Positions 43,001 through 48,269 of a stretch of DNA of 64,000 nt are shown here, piece after piece. Below the pieces are notes generated by a model. The model was not told the origin of the DNA, searched no databases, and saw only the letters and a list, made by a program, of their open reading frames with translations. Within the stretch, counting starts at the first letter, position 1. Each line of letters starts with the position of its first letter. The stretch is taken from assembly GCA_026874595.1 (NCBI GenBank), contig CM049318.1, forward strand, positions 40,652,456 to 40,716,455. Reading direction: 5' to 3'. The translations under genes and the position numbers were made by a program. The stretch is from Sipunculus nudus. Taxonomy: Eukaryota > Annelida > Sipuncula > Golfingiida > Sipunculidae.

Positions 43001-46000
43001 AAAACAAATTGTAAAACAAAAAGATAATATAACAATCACTACATAAAAAATTCAAAGGCCGAGGCCAATAGAATATACACCTGCCATGGTGCTAATTAGA
43101 AGGAAGGCAAGGTAGGATGCACTAGCTACATTTGGAAACAGGCAAGGAGCCAGGAAATCTGAACATATGGTGTAAGGTTGGCCCCAATTAAGACCAAGAG
43201 GTAGGGGTATCATGAGGAGTGATAAGCGAGAGATATCCACACTCTGACAAGGTGGGCGTGGCTCTGGGAAGCAAAGAAAGGATGACTTAGTGTGGGAGAT
43301 CTTAGTCTGCTTTTGAATTGTTGAATTATTAGTGACAATGTAATTTCAGTTAAAGTTACATGCATTACACAGTGGAATACTGGACAGGCTGTGGGGGAGA
43401 TCTTCGTGTGCTTTTGAATTGTTGAATTATTAGTGACAAGGTAATTTCAGTTCAAGTTACATGTATAACACAGTGGAATACAGGACAGGCTGTGGGAGAT
43501 CTAAAGTCTCTTTTTGATTTGTTGAATTATTTGTGACCAGCTAATTTCAGTTTAAGTTACATGCATTACACAGTGGAATACTAAACAGGCTGTGGTAGAT
43601 CTTAGTATGCTTTTGAATTTTTGAATTATTAGTGAAAAGGTAATTTCAGTTAAAGTTACATGCATTACACAGTGGAATACTGGACAGGCTGTGGGGGAGA
43701 TCTTCGTGTGCTTTTGAATTGTTGAATTATTAGTGACAAGGTAATTTCAGTTAAAGTTACATGTATAACACAGTGGAATACAGGACAGGCTGTGGGAGAT
43801 CTAAGTCTCTTTTTGATTTGTTGAATTATTTGTGACCAGCTAATTTCAGTTTAAGTTACATGCATTACACAGTGGAATACTAAACAGGCTGTGGTAGATC
43901 TTAGTATGCTTTTGAATTTTTGAATTATTAGTGAAAAGGTAATTTCAGTTAAAGTTACAGGCTTTACACAGTGGAATACTGGACAGGCTGCTGGCAAATA
44001 TTTCCCTAATTACACTGCAGATAGTGAAATATTGCCAAATTATGCATATTTGTCTATAAGATGATTTGTTTGAATACATGTGTCCTCAGACACAAAATCA
44101 AACAAAAGATTATATTACCTATGTTATCTAGATAGCAAAATATTGACAAAACCATTATTACCATGTTTTACCATTCAGTAAATACCCATGTCCTAACTTA
44201 TGCACTGGAGTGCTGGTTTACAAATATATCTGATAAGTTAAAGAAACAGCTAAATAATACCAGGAAGAGAAGTTGTAGAATAACTAGTACTTCTCTTGCC
44301 ACACACCAGGAAATCTGTGAAACCAAATCAATGGCCTTCATATCTGAGGTCATGAACAACACAATACATCAACTACATTCAGAATTCAGTTTTTTACCTT
44401 CTGGTTAACACTTAGATGCAACTTCCTGCAGAACAACTCGCTTTAAAAAAAAATCTCTTGTACCATACAGTATTAAACTTTAACTCACAACCCTCTCAAT
44501 ATTTAATGTTTTGAATTATGGGTTTACCTGCAGAATTATGTTTTATCATTTTTACATGCTTGTTTTTACATGCATAGTCAAATACGTTCTGTGTTATTTT
44601 TATGTATTTATTTATTCATTTTTACGTAATGAATTGCAAATCAATAAAAAATCCTGGAACTGAATGTTACCTGATCTTAATATCTAATCAACTCCTTAAC
44701 TGATTTTATCTTCAAATAATATTTTACAATTTATTGGAAAAGAATATACAAATGAATGTACTATTTTTTGTTGGCCTGTAATCCATTTTTTGCTGTCTCC
44801 ATTGACAAGATATGTAATTTCGCAGAACCTAATTGGAAAATTCTGCCCAACCAGAGTACCAGCATAATACGGACCCATTTACAACTGTAATGCTAATGAT
44901 ACACCTAATTATACTTAATATTCCTGTGCATGCCCAAGCTGCCTGCATCAGTCTGACATGCAAATGAACCTGAATCAAAGTATAGACAACCATCAGACAA
45001 CAATGTATTCAGAATGACTTCACTCATTTAAAATCTCTTCATGACTGTGTTCATGAGTGTAGGTAAGGAAGCTGGAACAAGACATGTCAATAGAGACAAA
45101 CTGTAGGACATGGCTATGTCACGTGGCTTTAAATGGACACAGCTGTATGTCCATGATGGTGCAGGATTAAAGTGTTATTAATCTAATAAATGATTAAATG
45201 CATTAAAACTGATTCTCTTATTATTACAAAACTGGATTTCAACAATACCAGGCAAGAGCACTATAATAATGAAGTAATACAGATTTTATCCAAATTTCAG
45301 AACTCCTGAGGCTTTTGTTCAGAGACTCAGAGTTCAAACACAAACATTCAAATTAAATGTTAACAGTCACATAAAAATACTATCCAAGCTTCCATGACCA
45401 TCCTAAACCTGGTAAAGAGTAACAAACTGTGATAGTTTATGCAATGGACAAATTTAATAATAATCTCCATCATGGCTAAATATCTCTACCCGATTTTATA
45501 TGGCAAAATATGCAACCCATAAGGAATGTTCTGAAATCCAGAGGTGACACTTTTATGTTGACATTTTTGTTCCATGCAATAAAAAGATAAGTATGTTTAT
45601 TTGTTGCTCTTTATTTACAATGTTATTTTCTCCTGGAATTCTCCAGCTTTTGTCCTCTCTGATTCATCCTGCTACTTCCAGTTATTTCCGACTAATCCCA
45701 AAGTCTGTAAGCATATGGTTCCACCCACATGCAGGTATTCAAATACATGTGGTTTTATAAAAGTAAATGTGATTCTTGAAAATAAATTTATTTTGAACAT
45801 AGACTCTAATGCTGCCAGTTTTCCCATAAAATACACTTCAAGGGCTTTTTTGTGAACCAAAACCATGGACAAAAATGCATATCATGATACCATGATAATA
45901 GGAAAGTTGATGGTCTGATTACCGTTGCTGTCTGATATCATGAAAATACTGTATGCTGGTAACCATCCCAACCCTACTGGTAACTGTTCACAATCGAATA

Positions 46001-47877
46001 CATACATGCACAAAATGATTTATATAGAGCTTACCCAGATCATAGTATGTGGAATACAAATAACAAACTGCATTAAATGATGAAGTTTTATGGATATTTT
46101 TTTCTTGTGTAGTAGGATTTGCTATAAACTGTAATAATGTTTTTAGCATCAAATGTGTCAACCCAACTCAGCTTGAAAATAAAGTAAAGCGAAGTCACAG
46201 TGGCAATAATCAAAACAAAAGTGTAAAAACATGAATTTCGAAGTATATATGCAATTCAAATAAAAAAATACAGAAAAGACAACTAGTCTGTTTTTTTGAC
46301 AAAAGGCTGTGTCATGTGTAAATAGTGGAGAAGAATGAATATTTATTAACAAACACAGCTATGCTGGTTAATTAACAAAAATGTGCAAGCAATTGAAATT
46401 AAGATAAATACCAGTGTACCCTAAATTTTGACCTGTCAGATCATTTGATGGGGTTTCCCTTTTCTTTAAATATAATAAAATATGGCAGAACTATAGAAAC
46501 CGGGCTTCAGCCTGCTGCTGGTACCTGATGCACAACGGGTGTCGCATAATATATTGTTTCCTGAAAAAGGCTGATACATATTATTTTCCTGAGAATTTCC
46601 GTATTTAATTTTGCTCATAACTGGAGTTTATTATATTAGAGGAGGAGGGGTCCGGGGTTGTGGGGGCGGAGCCCCTACCTAAAGCTTAATTTTCCTGTTA
46701 AAATAATAAATGGTTTCCCATTTTCGCGATAGATGGCACTTCAATCACAGATATAAATGAACAAAATTCACTCTTGCTGGTATCTCTTCTTCACGTCTCA
46801 CTTAGTAGAGTGTAGGGCTCCTAGTCTAGAGATCGTAGGTTCGATTCCCGATTCAGGCAACTTCTGATGCTTAGTAGTTGTTTATGTTAAAAGAGTTGAA
46901 TGTAGGGACATCTACAGGGAAAAGTAGGAGTTAAATAGGGAATGAGAGGAGACAGTTTTATTTATATTTTCCTCAACAGAAGCGAAGCCCATGTTCTATA
47001 GTGGCTCCTAAAATATATTTAATTATATATTTTAAATTTATCATAAAAAATAATTCATATTTTTATAAGCTTGTCACTCCAAAAATATTGTTTTCTGTCA
47101 AATTTGACTAAATGTGAGATTTCAGGAAAATTTTACAAACAAAAACTGGTAGTGACATTTCGGTCAAATTGAGTATAATATCTGGGTGATATTTATTGTA
47201 TCTACTCATCCTAACTTAATTTTACAATATTCCTTCAGTTTAACCTGGTAAAAAAGTGATTATATCTGTTCACCGGACTCGAGTGAAACCAGATACTGTG
47301 TATCTGCAGTGTATAGTTGCCGGTAATGGAGGTCTGTGAAATGCCTCACTATTGTCTCATTAGACTTAGCTAGTTCTGCGTTATCTCTGGTTATATCCAC
47401 ACTTTTTACCGCTGTCATAATGTCAGGGGTTTTCCTATTTCTGGTCTTTAAAATCGTGAAACCACGGGACATGCGAGTCGCGATAATGTAACATGTTTGG
47501 TCTTGTTATTATAGTACTGTTATCACTAGCAGTATTACAGTTACAAATCTACTACTGGAATATCGTAACCATTGAGATTTCGAGTTTACACATGTGGCTG
47601 ACCATTTAAAACAGTGAAAACACGGAGAGTCGGACAGTCGATGGGTCAGCAAGTGCGAGACAGAGCTGGCTTCTCAGCTGGGAGCGCAAACGCGGTGTAA
47701 ACATGTGGCCCTAGCGTCACAATATGGCTATATAATTTGATAACTGTGAAACATTAGGACAGTCTCTCTACGCAGGCACATTTTGCATGCTTAAATTTTA
47801 TCGAAAAGTCACAACTTACCGCTATTTGAGGCCAAATAACAGCCACTGCCCTGGGACTGTGGCTCTTTTTCGGCCAT
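1..47877 (-). CDS. MED1: MED1, Mediator complex subunit 1 (15 coding exons, 3' end outside window)
   Basis: This is the full span of the MED1 gene. MED1 is a nuclear Mediator subunit that bridges ligand-bound nuclear receptors and RNA polymerase II. Exons in transcript order: 47877-47820, 42106-41979, 34181-34103, 33289-33108, 28975-28875, 21139-21065, 20411-20344, 17305-17219, 15606-15495, 11014-10890, 10172-10060, 6272-6083, 5277-5182, 4485-4377, 3861-1. All junctions are GT/AG and the phases chain without error, giving 5384 coding bases. The conserved Med1 domain covers roughly residues 35-560 and aligns along its length with vertebrate MED1 as I recall it (e.g. TSLPLMVDCLE, AHHGDPV, LPDQQHCYF). 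Two LxxLL boxes lie at residues 633-637 and 652-656, followed by a Ser/Lys-rich disordered tail. The protein is longer than human MED1 (about 1580 residues). The last residues read are DDDL, so few codons should be missing. Confidence 0.95.
4377..4485 (-). CDS. MED1: MED1 coding exon 14
   Basis: 109 bp, phase 1 to 2. It encodes AEFDLSDITNIKCRVCPNGD, then KICSDDYACKILQR. This aligns with the HVSCKLYKGLSDALICTDDF segment near the end of the folded domain. The donor GTACTT is weak. Confidence 0.9.
5182..5277 (-). CDS. MED1: MED1 coding exon 13
   Basis: 96 bp, phase 1 to 1. It encodes ELEKSLVFDVSPLSLQQLVV and on to TFEHPFRDTMAT, matching the FEVCPLSESRFSVSFQHP strand pair. The donor is GTGACT. 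Confidence 0.93.
6083..6272 (-). CDS. MED1: MED1 coding exon 12
   Basis: 190 bp, phase 0 to 1. It encodes TLPDQQHCYFITGANGSYDF, then VPIILQLLRQQLLFNTLLAS. The vertebrate counterpart reads LPGQQHCYFLN and VPLILNLIRHQVAYNTLIGS. The donor is GTCAGT, less common but in frame. Confidence 0.96.
6900..7005 (+). pseudogene. 5S rRNA-like fragment in MED1 intron 11
   Basis: The stretch TTAAGC at 6933, TCG, then GGTTAG and TGGATGGGTGACCG at 6951-6974 follows the order and spacing of the 3' half of animal 5S rRNA, including the internal promoter region. The 5' third and the closing stem are degraded, so it is not a functional 5S gene. It could be a 5S pseudogene or the head of a 5S-derived SINE. Confidence 0.5.
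7010..8435. other. MED1 intron 11, AT-rich part without recognised features
   Basis: Low-complexity A/T runs and otherwise single-copy-looking sequence. The protein alignment runs without a gap from exon 11 into exon 12, so no missing MED1 exon is expected here. Confidence 0.5.
8440..9892. mobile_element. G-family repeat, copy 1 (most complete)
   Basis: The left end begins CTAGAATACGG, then the hairpin GTAGTCGACAAGCGACTAC (8451-8469) and GTATCCGCCAAAA. The right end is a second hairpin at 9861-9890 with arms GTATCCGCAAAAC and GTTTTGGTGGATAC, so the outer motif GTATCCGCC recurs inverted. The body has four tandem units of about 280 bp (landmark ATGGAC at 8712, 8991, 9271, 9551), several carrying AGGTGGCGCCACCT. 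No transposase is encoded. Read on the minus strand, the CTAG terminus preceded by a hairpin looks like a Helitron 3' end. Confidence 0.6.
8712..9700. repeat. 280-bp tandem units inside G copy 1
   Basis: Four head-to-tail units share the landmarks GATATGAGTGATTTTA, ATGGACACTGTGCAAA and GCGTTAACGTGAATG at spacings of 279-280 bp. Short open frames inside them are by-products of the repetition. Confidence 0.7.
10060..10172 (-). CDS. MED1: MED1 coding exon 11
   Basis: 113 bp, phase 1 to 0. It encodes ELEVCNTASSQPLLSLIQTS and on to LTEQQKKQQSNLDKGLYV. The segment is less conserved but is joined on both sides to unmistakable MED1 sequence. The donor is GTAAGT. Confidence 0.9.
10173..10889. other. 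MED1 intron 10: nothing recognised
   Basis: AT-rich single-copy-looking intron between exons 10 and 11. No repeat or RNA gene seen. Confidence 0.5.
10890..11014 (-). CDS. MED1: MED1 coding exon 10
   Basis: 125 bp, phase 2 to 1. It encodes LPSFSAVTNVNSHQLPACFV and on to LRLQKPIPISLSVLQKI, matching TPSFSSITSANSVDLPACFF of vertebrate MED1. A long pyrimidine tract precedes the acceptor. The donor is GTAAGA. Confidence 0.95.
11616..12680. mobile_element. G-family repeat, copy 2
   Basis: Starts at CTAGAATATGGG with the same left hairpin as copy 1 and contains tandem units with GGTGGCGCCACC or close variants. It ends near CACATGTGACC, before the right-hand GTATCC hairpin seen in copy 1, so its right end is missing. 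Confidence 0.6.
12768..12817. repeat. 21-bp repeat of the palindrome GTCTAGAC
   Basis: The octamer palindrome occurs at 12768, 12776, 12797 and 12810, with one variant (GTCTGGAC) at 12789. Units start at 12768, 12789 and 12810, exactly 21 bp apart. It lies inside F copy 1, downstream of G copy 2. Confidence 0.7.
13900..15304. mobile_element. F-family repeat, copy 2, interrupted by element E
   Basis: The body sequence near 14035-14115 (TTTGGCTGGACA, TCCCTATAAAATCTAA) and the right end at 15285-15304 (CATAAACTCACAGGTTCCC, then CTAA) match F copies 1 and 3. Between them, 14126-15151 is occupied by an unrelated element. The left boundary is uncertain. Confidence 0.45.
14126..15151. mobile_element. 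E-family repeat nested in F copy 2
   Basis: Begins CTAGAATATCAGC with hairpin TCAGCAAAAGCTGA and ends with hairpin CAGCCTAAGGGCTG followed by AGGGCTAA. The sequences GCCCTCAGCC (left) and GGCTGAGGGC (right) form a subterminal inverted repeat. An ACGGACGGACGGAC tract precedes the right end. Three internal units of about 300 bp carry AGGTCAAGGTCAC (14361, 14667, 14968) and a GGTGGCGCC box (14521, 14826). No coding capacity. Confidence 0.6.
15495..15606 (-). CDS. MED1: MED1 coding exon 9
   Basis: 112 bp, phase 1 to 2. It encodes ITENQLGHSVTVSVDSSSNH, then KLQSMPLMTVKTADGK. It corresponds to the vertebrate segment ending LPIAPLIMGSHPVDNK. The donor is GTGAGT. Confidence 0.92.
15607..17218. other. 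MED1 intron 8: nothing recognised
   Basis: AT-rich intron with no repeat family shared with the rest of the window and no recognisable coding or RNA sequence. Confidence 0.5.
17219..17305 (-). CDS. MED1: MED1 coding exon 8
   Basis: 87 bp, phase 1 to 1. It encodes GQPMKMTYFVSPYDLLCVKT, matching the vertebrate YYVSPSDLLDDKT strand. Two AG acceptors lie five bases apart. Only the upstream one (CTTGACAG) keeps the reading frame, so it was chosen. Confidence 0.92.
17410..17419 (-). promoter_or_regulatory. CTCF-core-like motif in intron 7
   Basis: The minus strand reads AGATGGCAGC, a ten-of-ten match to AGRKGGCRSY, within CTGATAGATGGCAGCACTG. Near-identical contexts recur at 34451 and elsewhere in the locus. 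Function is inferred. Confidence 0.3.
17893..20299. mobile_element. A-family repeat, copy A (complete)
   Basis: The left end has the perfect palindrome TGACCCATGGGTCA (17899-17912), then GCTCAGCTG (17917-17925). The right end has hairpin GACTGAAAGTC (20278-20288), the inverse CAGCTGAGC (20288-20296) and terminal CTAA. A CGGACGGACGGACAGACGG tract precedes the right end. Internal tandem units of 135-146 bp (19530-19960) carry TGACCTTTGACCT. No transposase is encoded. It ends 45 bp from MED1 exon 7. Confidence 0.6.
19524..19970. repeat. Tandem units with AGGTCA direct repeats (copy A)
   Basis: TGACCTTTGACCT, the reverse of AGGTCAAAGGTCA, occurs at 19530, 19802 and 19948, with a one-base variant at 19667. 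Successive spacings are 137, 135 and 146 bp. AGGTCAaAGGTCA is a perfect DR1 nuclear-receptor element. Adjacent bases often add TCAAGGTCA, an extended ERR/NR5A-type half-site. Confidence 0.75.
20344..20411 (-). CDS. MED1: MED1 coding exon 7
   Basis: 68 bp, phase 2 to 1. It encodes SINGVGNYIHKSPLGILQPR and on to TG, corresponding to the LDKILHGSVGYLTPRSGG region. The donor GTAGGT is slightly weaker than those of neighbouring exons. The right end of repeat A lies about 45 bp downstream in the intron. Confidence 0.9.
20412..21064. other. MED1 intron 6: nothing recognised
   Basis: AT-rich intron without repeat families seen elsewhere in the window. Confidence 0.5.
21065..21139 (-). CDS. MED1: MED1 coding exon 6
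   Basis: 75 bp, phase 2 to 2. It encodes KKQKSKIFLALQALETDLNT and on to LAQLQ, matching KTKMYLALQSLEQDLSK in vertebrates. The donor is GTAAGT. Confidence 0.94.
21689..21720. repeat. Relic of an A-family left end
   Basis: GCCATGGGTCACGGCGCTCAG followed by CTG resembles the start of copies A and B, but nothing of the body follows. A degraded or truncated copy. Confidence 0.35.
22021..22935. repeat. Two-unit tandem duplication, 458-bp period
   Basis: Unit 1 (22021-22478) and unit 2 (22479-22935) both start TGCAAGCTTTCAATTTGACA and end GACAAGACTGTCATGAAG. Only scattered substitutions and short indels separate them. It lies in MED1 intron 5. No gene recognised in it. Confidence 0.85.
23131..26567. 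mobile_element. A-family repeat, composite copy B/C
   Basis: Begins like copy A (TGACCCATGGGTCA 23138-23151, GCTCAGCTG 23156-23164) and ends like it (CAGCTGAGC 26556-26564, CTAA). At about 24505 the sequence jumps back and repeats its own middle, so 24493-26567 is a second partial pass. The junction shares TTTATAAATGATGG with both parents. From about 23697 to 24505 the sequence appears identical to copy A, while the flanks differ clearly. Confidence 0.65.
25782..26230. repeat. Tandem units with AGGTCA direct repeats (copy C)
   Basis: TGACCTTTGACCT at 25925, 26060 and 26208, and a one-base variant at 25788. Spacings of 137, 135 and 148 bp repeat the pattern of copy A. Confidence 0.75.
26568..26705. 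repeat. Two-unit tandem repeat
   Basis: Two copies of a unit of about 67 bp containing TATAAGTTAAAATATTAGAA and GTTGCAAAAGTTGCAATCAT, immediately after the end of B/C. Confidence 0.7.
27261..27274. repeat. Poly-G tract
   Basis: An uninterrupted G run in MED1 intron 5 (a C run in the transcript). Similar runs occur at 34030 and 48000. Confidence 0.7.
27435..28809. mobile_element. D-family repeat (two 660-bp units)
   Basis: Two tandem units share GATTAAATCC (27471 and 28131), CCAAAGTTGG and GGAACGAAGTCCTA. The right end has a GGACAGACGGACGGACAGAC tract, hairpin GACTTATAGTC and AGCTGAG followed by CTAA (28806-28809), the same ending as the A family. Degraded pieces lie at 38640-39045 and 41205-41360. 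No coding capacity. Confidence 0.5.
28875..28975 (-). CDS. MED1: MED1 coding exon 5
   Basis: 101 bp, phase 0 to 2. It encodes SCSELVTALSEGNFEEFQQH and on to LEGLATVYKIQGD, which aligns with SCPELVQQLREKNFDEF of vertebrate MED1. The donor is GTAAGT. Confidence 0.95.
29435..30850. mobile_element. G-family repeat, copy 3
   Basis: Starts CTAGAATATGAG with the left hairpin (one arm base changed) and contains tandem units with AGGTGGCGCCACCT at 29861 and 30139. It fades after GGAGTTCTCCGGAAAC near 30825, and the right GTATCC hairpin is absent. Confidence 0.6.
31499..31508 (-). promoter_or_regulatory. CTCF-core-like motif in intron 4
   Basis: The minus strand reads AGATGGCAGC, a full core match, inside F copy 3. 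Function is inferred. Confidence 0.25.
33108..33289 (-). CDS. MED1: MED1 coding exon 4
   Basis: 182 bp, phase 1 to 0. It encodes VTSLPLMVDCLETVSKRVGL, then DMFWLEIQLHNTGMVKDV and AHHGDPV. This is among the best-conserved parts of the Med1 domain; the vertebrate counterpart reads VTSLPAMTDRLES and VAHHGENPV. The donor is GTAAGT. Confidence 0.96.
34030..34053. repeat. Poly-G tract near exon 3
   Basis: A G run of about 24 bases on the plus strand, 50 bp beyond the exon 3 donor, so the transcript carries a C run there. Its length may be unstable or misassembled. Confidence 0.7.
34103..34181 (-). CDS. MED1: MED1 coding exon 3
   Basis: 79 bp, phase 0 to 1. It encodes DKRLHLEPCDRVLIQKQLET and on to LQKTVK, matching the helix that ends LETLQKALK in vertebrates. 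The acceptor is TTTCAG and the donor GTGAGT. A poly-G tract on the plus strand lies about 50 bp into the following intron. Confidence 0.93.
34182..37010. other. MED1 intron 2, first part: mostly unremarkable
   Basis: AT-rich and single-copy-looking within the window. The exceptions are a CTCF-like motif at 34451 and a short inverted pair near 36360-36410 (TTCACGGT and ACCGTGAA), which may be a small foldback element. Confidence 0.45.
34451..34460 (-). promoter_or_regulatory. CTCF-core-like motif in intron 2
   Basis: The minus strand reads CACTGTAGATGGCAGCACTG. The core AGATGGCAGC matches AGRKGGCRSY fully, and the context closely resembles that at 17410. Function is inferred. Confidence 0.3.
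37040..37385. repeat. Three degenerate tandem units of about 145 bp
   Basis: GAGAATGTAATTCAGGTGAG (37060), GAGAATGTAAATCAGGTGAG (37194) and a weaker third copy near 37345 recur with flanking similarity. Confidence 0.5.
37466..37475 (-). promoter_or_regulatory. CTCF-core-like motif in intron 2
   Basis: The minus strand reads CACCGTAGATGGCAGTATT, and the core AGATGGCAGT matches AGRKGGCRSY. Function is inferred. Confidence 0.28.
37960..38170. repeat. F-family body fragment
   Basis: CTGCACTGAGTGAACTCTT, GGCTGTCTGCCAAAGCTATA and AATAGAT match the interior of F copy 3 (31150-31290). No termini. Confidence 0.5.
38640..39045. repeat. D-family fragment with right end
   Basis: CATTATGTTTGGGTCCATAA, the GAAACTATATAGAGGAA segment and a right end GACTTATATTCAGCTGTG then CTAA match the second unit of the D repeat. 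Truncated on the left. Confidence 0.55.
39050..41200. other. MED1 intron 2, middle part: nothing recognised
   Basis: AT-rich sequence with no repeat family, RNA gene or coding similarity that I can see. Confidence 0.45.
41205..41360. repeat. Old D-family fragment
   Basis: TCTCAAAGGAACAAAGTTG, CCCAATTTTGGG and TTCAAAATGTGCCAATCTAA follow the same order as the end of the D repeat, with many changes. Confidence 0.45.
41395..42006 (-). repeat. 65-bp minisatellite containing the MED1 exon 2 donor
   Basis: Ten units share GCAGATAT at 41401, 41466, 41531, 41596, 41658, 41723, 41788, 41853, 41918 and 41983. The period is 65 bp, with one of 62. Alternate units resemble each other more, giving a 130-bp higher order. 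In transcript orientation a unit reads AATATCTGCAACA then GTAAGTCACCACAGC. The 41983 unit is the real exon 2 end and donor. The 41466 and 41723 units also keep GTAAGT; two others have GTTAGT. Each unit also carries AAATACAGTAAGG, a second donor-like site. Confidence 0.9.
41979..42106 (-). CDS. MED1: MED1 coding exon 2
   Basis: 128 bp, phase 1 in and phase 0 out. It encodes an acidic stretch, then LHNLMDRLRLRSSQHKSW, which matches the first conserved helix of MED1. The donor is ACA/GTAAGT. The last 24 coding bases and the donor belong to a 65-bp tandem repeat that continues into intron 2, so this boundary has close copies downstream. Confidence 0.92.
42120..43300. other. MED1 intron 1, part next to exon 2: nothing but one motif
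   Basis: AT-rich, single-copy-looking sequence. The only item noted is a CTCF-core-like AGATGGCAGC on the minus strand at 42819-42828. Confidence 0.45.
42819..42828 (-). promoter_or_regulatory. CTCF-core-like motif in intron 1
   Basis: The minus strand reads GGTTAGATGGCAGCGATA with a full AGRKGGCRSY core. Function is inferred. Confidence 0.25.
43324..43992. repeat. 100-bp tandem array with 300-bp higher order
   Basis: Seven units end in ACAGGCTG at 43384, 43485, 43585, 43684, 43785, 43884 and 43983, about 100 bp apart. Units 1, 4 and 7 resemble each other most, as do 2 and 5, and 3 and 6, so the array is a trimer repeat of about 300 bp. Motifs include TTGAATTATTAGTGA and TTACATGCATTACACAGTGG. 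Confidence 0.85.
44160..44660 (+). pseudogene. LINE ORF2 C-terminal fragment and 3' tail
   Basis: The open stretch includes VLTYALECWFTNISDKLKKQ, then SCRITS, INQLHSEF-like HQLHSEFSFLPSG and, after a stop, FKKKSLVPYSIKL. This order is typical of the region after the reverse transcriptase of LINE elements. An AATAAA-containing tail follows near 44642. It is truncated, broken by stops and antisense to MED1 within intron 1. Confidence 0.55.
44660..46480. other. MED1 intron 1, middle part: nothing recognised
   Basis: AT-rich sequence without repeat families shared with the rest of the window or coding similarity. Confidence 0.45.
46484..46625. repeat. Dispersed repeat, copy 1 (second copy at right window edge)
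   Basis: GGCAGAACTATAGAAAC, GGGCTTCAGCCT, AACGGGTGTCGCATA and AAAGGCTGATACATAT recur in the same order at 63880-64000. GGGCTTCAGCC can fold on itself. The family is unidentified. Confidence 0.75.
46731..46740 (+). promoter_or_regulatory. CTCF-core-like motif in intron 1
   Basis: GCGATAGATGGCACT contains AGATGGCACT, matching AGRKGGCRSY. It is the only one of the set on the plus strand. Function is inferred. Confidence 0.25.
46795..46990 (+). repeat. tRNA-like promoter region, probable SINE head
   Basis: An A-box-like CTTAGTAGAGTGTAGG (46801-46816) is followed 22 bp later by GGTTCGATTCC (46838-46848), a perfect B box. The T arm does not pair well and no acceptor stem is evident, so a working tRNA is unlikely. 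A tRNA-derived SINE is the better reading. Its 3' limit is a guess. Confidence 0.45.
47000..47815. other. MED1 intron 1, part next to exon 1
   Basis: Somewhat richer in G and C than the rest of the intron, as expected near a transcription start. It contains no recognised gene. A 70-codon open frame on the minus strand (47472-47260) has no identifiable domain. Confidence 0.4.
47820..47877 (-). CDS. MED1: MED1 coding exon 1 (start codon)
   Basis: 58 bp, 19 codons plus one base. The ATG sits in AAGATGGCCG, a good initiation context, and the donor is GTAAGT. The peptide MAEKEPQSQGSGCYLASNS is not conserved, so this exon rests on splice phase and start context. If it were absent, the in-frame ATG in exon 2 (MEEEGEGEQ) could serve instead. 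Confidence 0.75.
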
Positions 47878-47880
47878 CTT
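47871..47880 (-). promoter_or_regulatory. YY1-like element overlapping the MED1 start codon
   Basis: AAGATGGCCG spans the initiator ATG. It matches the YY1 core (AAGATGGCGG) at nine of ten bases. Housekeeping genes often carry YY1 sites just downstream of transcription starts or over the start codon. The same site also gives a strong translation context. Function is inferred. Confidence 0.45.
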
Positions 47881-47903
47881 GATGGATCGATTATTCTGTA
47901 GTC

Positions 47904-47913
47904 AGCGCCATCT
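47904..47913 (-). promoter_or_regulatory. CTCF-core-like motif just upstream of the MED1 start
   Basis: On the minus strand the sequence reads CCGATAGATGGCGCT. The ten-base core AGATGGCGCT fits the CTCF consensus AGRKGGCRSY at every base, and the 15-base motif fits at 13. It lies 27 bp upstream of the ATG, in the presumed 5' UTR or promoter. Binding is inferred. Confidence 0.4.
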
Positions 47914-47999
47914 ATCGGTCTGACCCATTTTGCCACAGAGACGAAAACCACAAACCAAATTCAAAACGTCACTATCTTGCGTAAATATTTAGCGCAAGG

Positions 48000-48020
48000 G
48001 GGGGGGGGGGGGGGGGGGGG
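48000..48020. repeat. Poly-G tract upstream of MED1
   Basis: A G run of about 21 bases, roughly 120 bp upstream of the MED1 start codon, followed by AGAGGGGCG. It lies in the presumed promoter region. Confidence 0.7.
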
Positions 48021-48269
48021 GTTAGAGGGGCGCTTACATTCAACCTCGATTCCATATTCATATGTTTAAACATTGTGATCATAATAAATATAAAAATATC
48101 ATCAGATTTAAACGAATATGTGCGTGTGATATTGATGCTTGCAGGTGATTGCACTGAATTATTATATGCAGGGCGGTATACAGCCGGTCAATACACTGTA
48201 TGTATAAATAACTAACCTCGTTGCATTAGTAATCACAATAGTTATAATTTACTTAATAAAGAACAGTTA

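Noticed and set aside
46801-46870. A functional tRNA gene
   Set aside because: The A and B boxes are present but the T arm and acceptor stem do not pair.
47260-47472. A 70-codon minus-strand open frame in MED1 intron 1
   Set aside because: No recognisable domain and no splice evidence. Length alone is within chance for this region.
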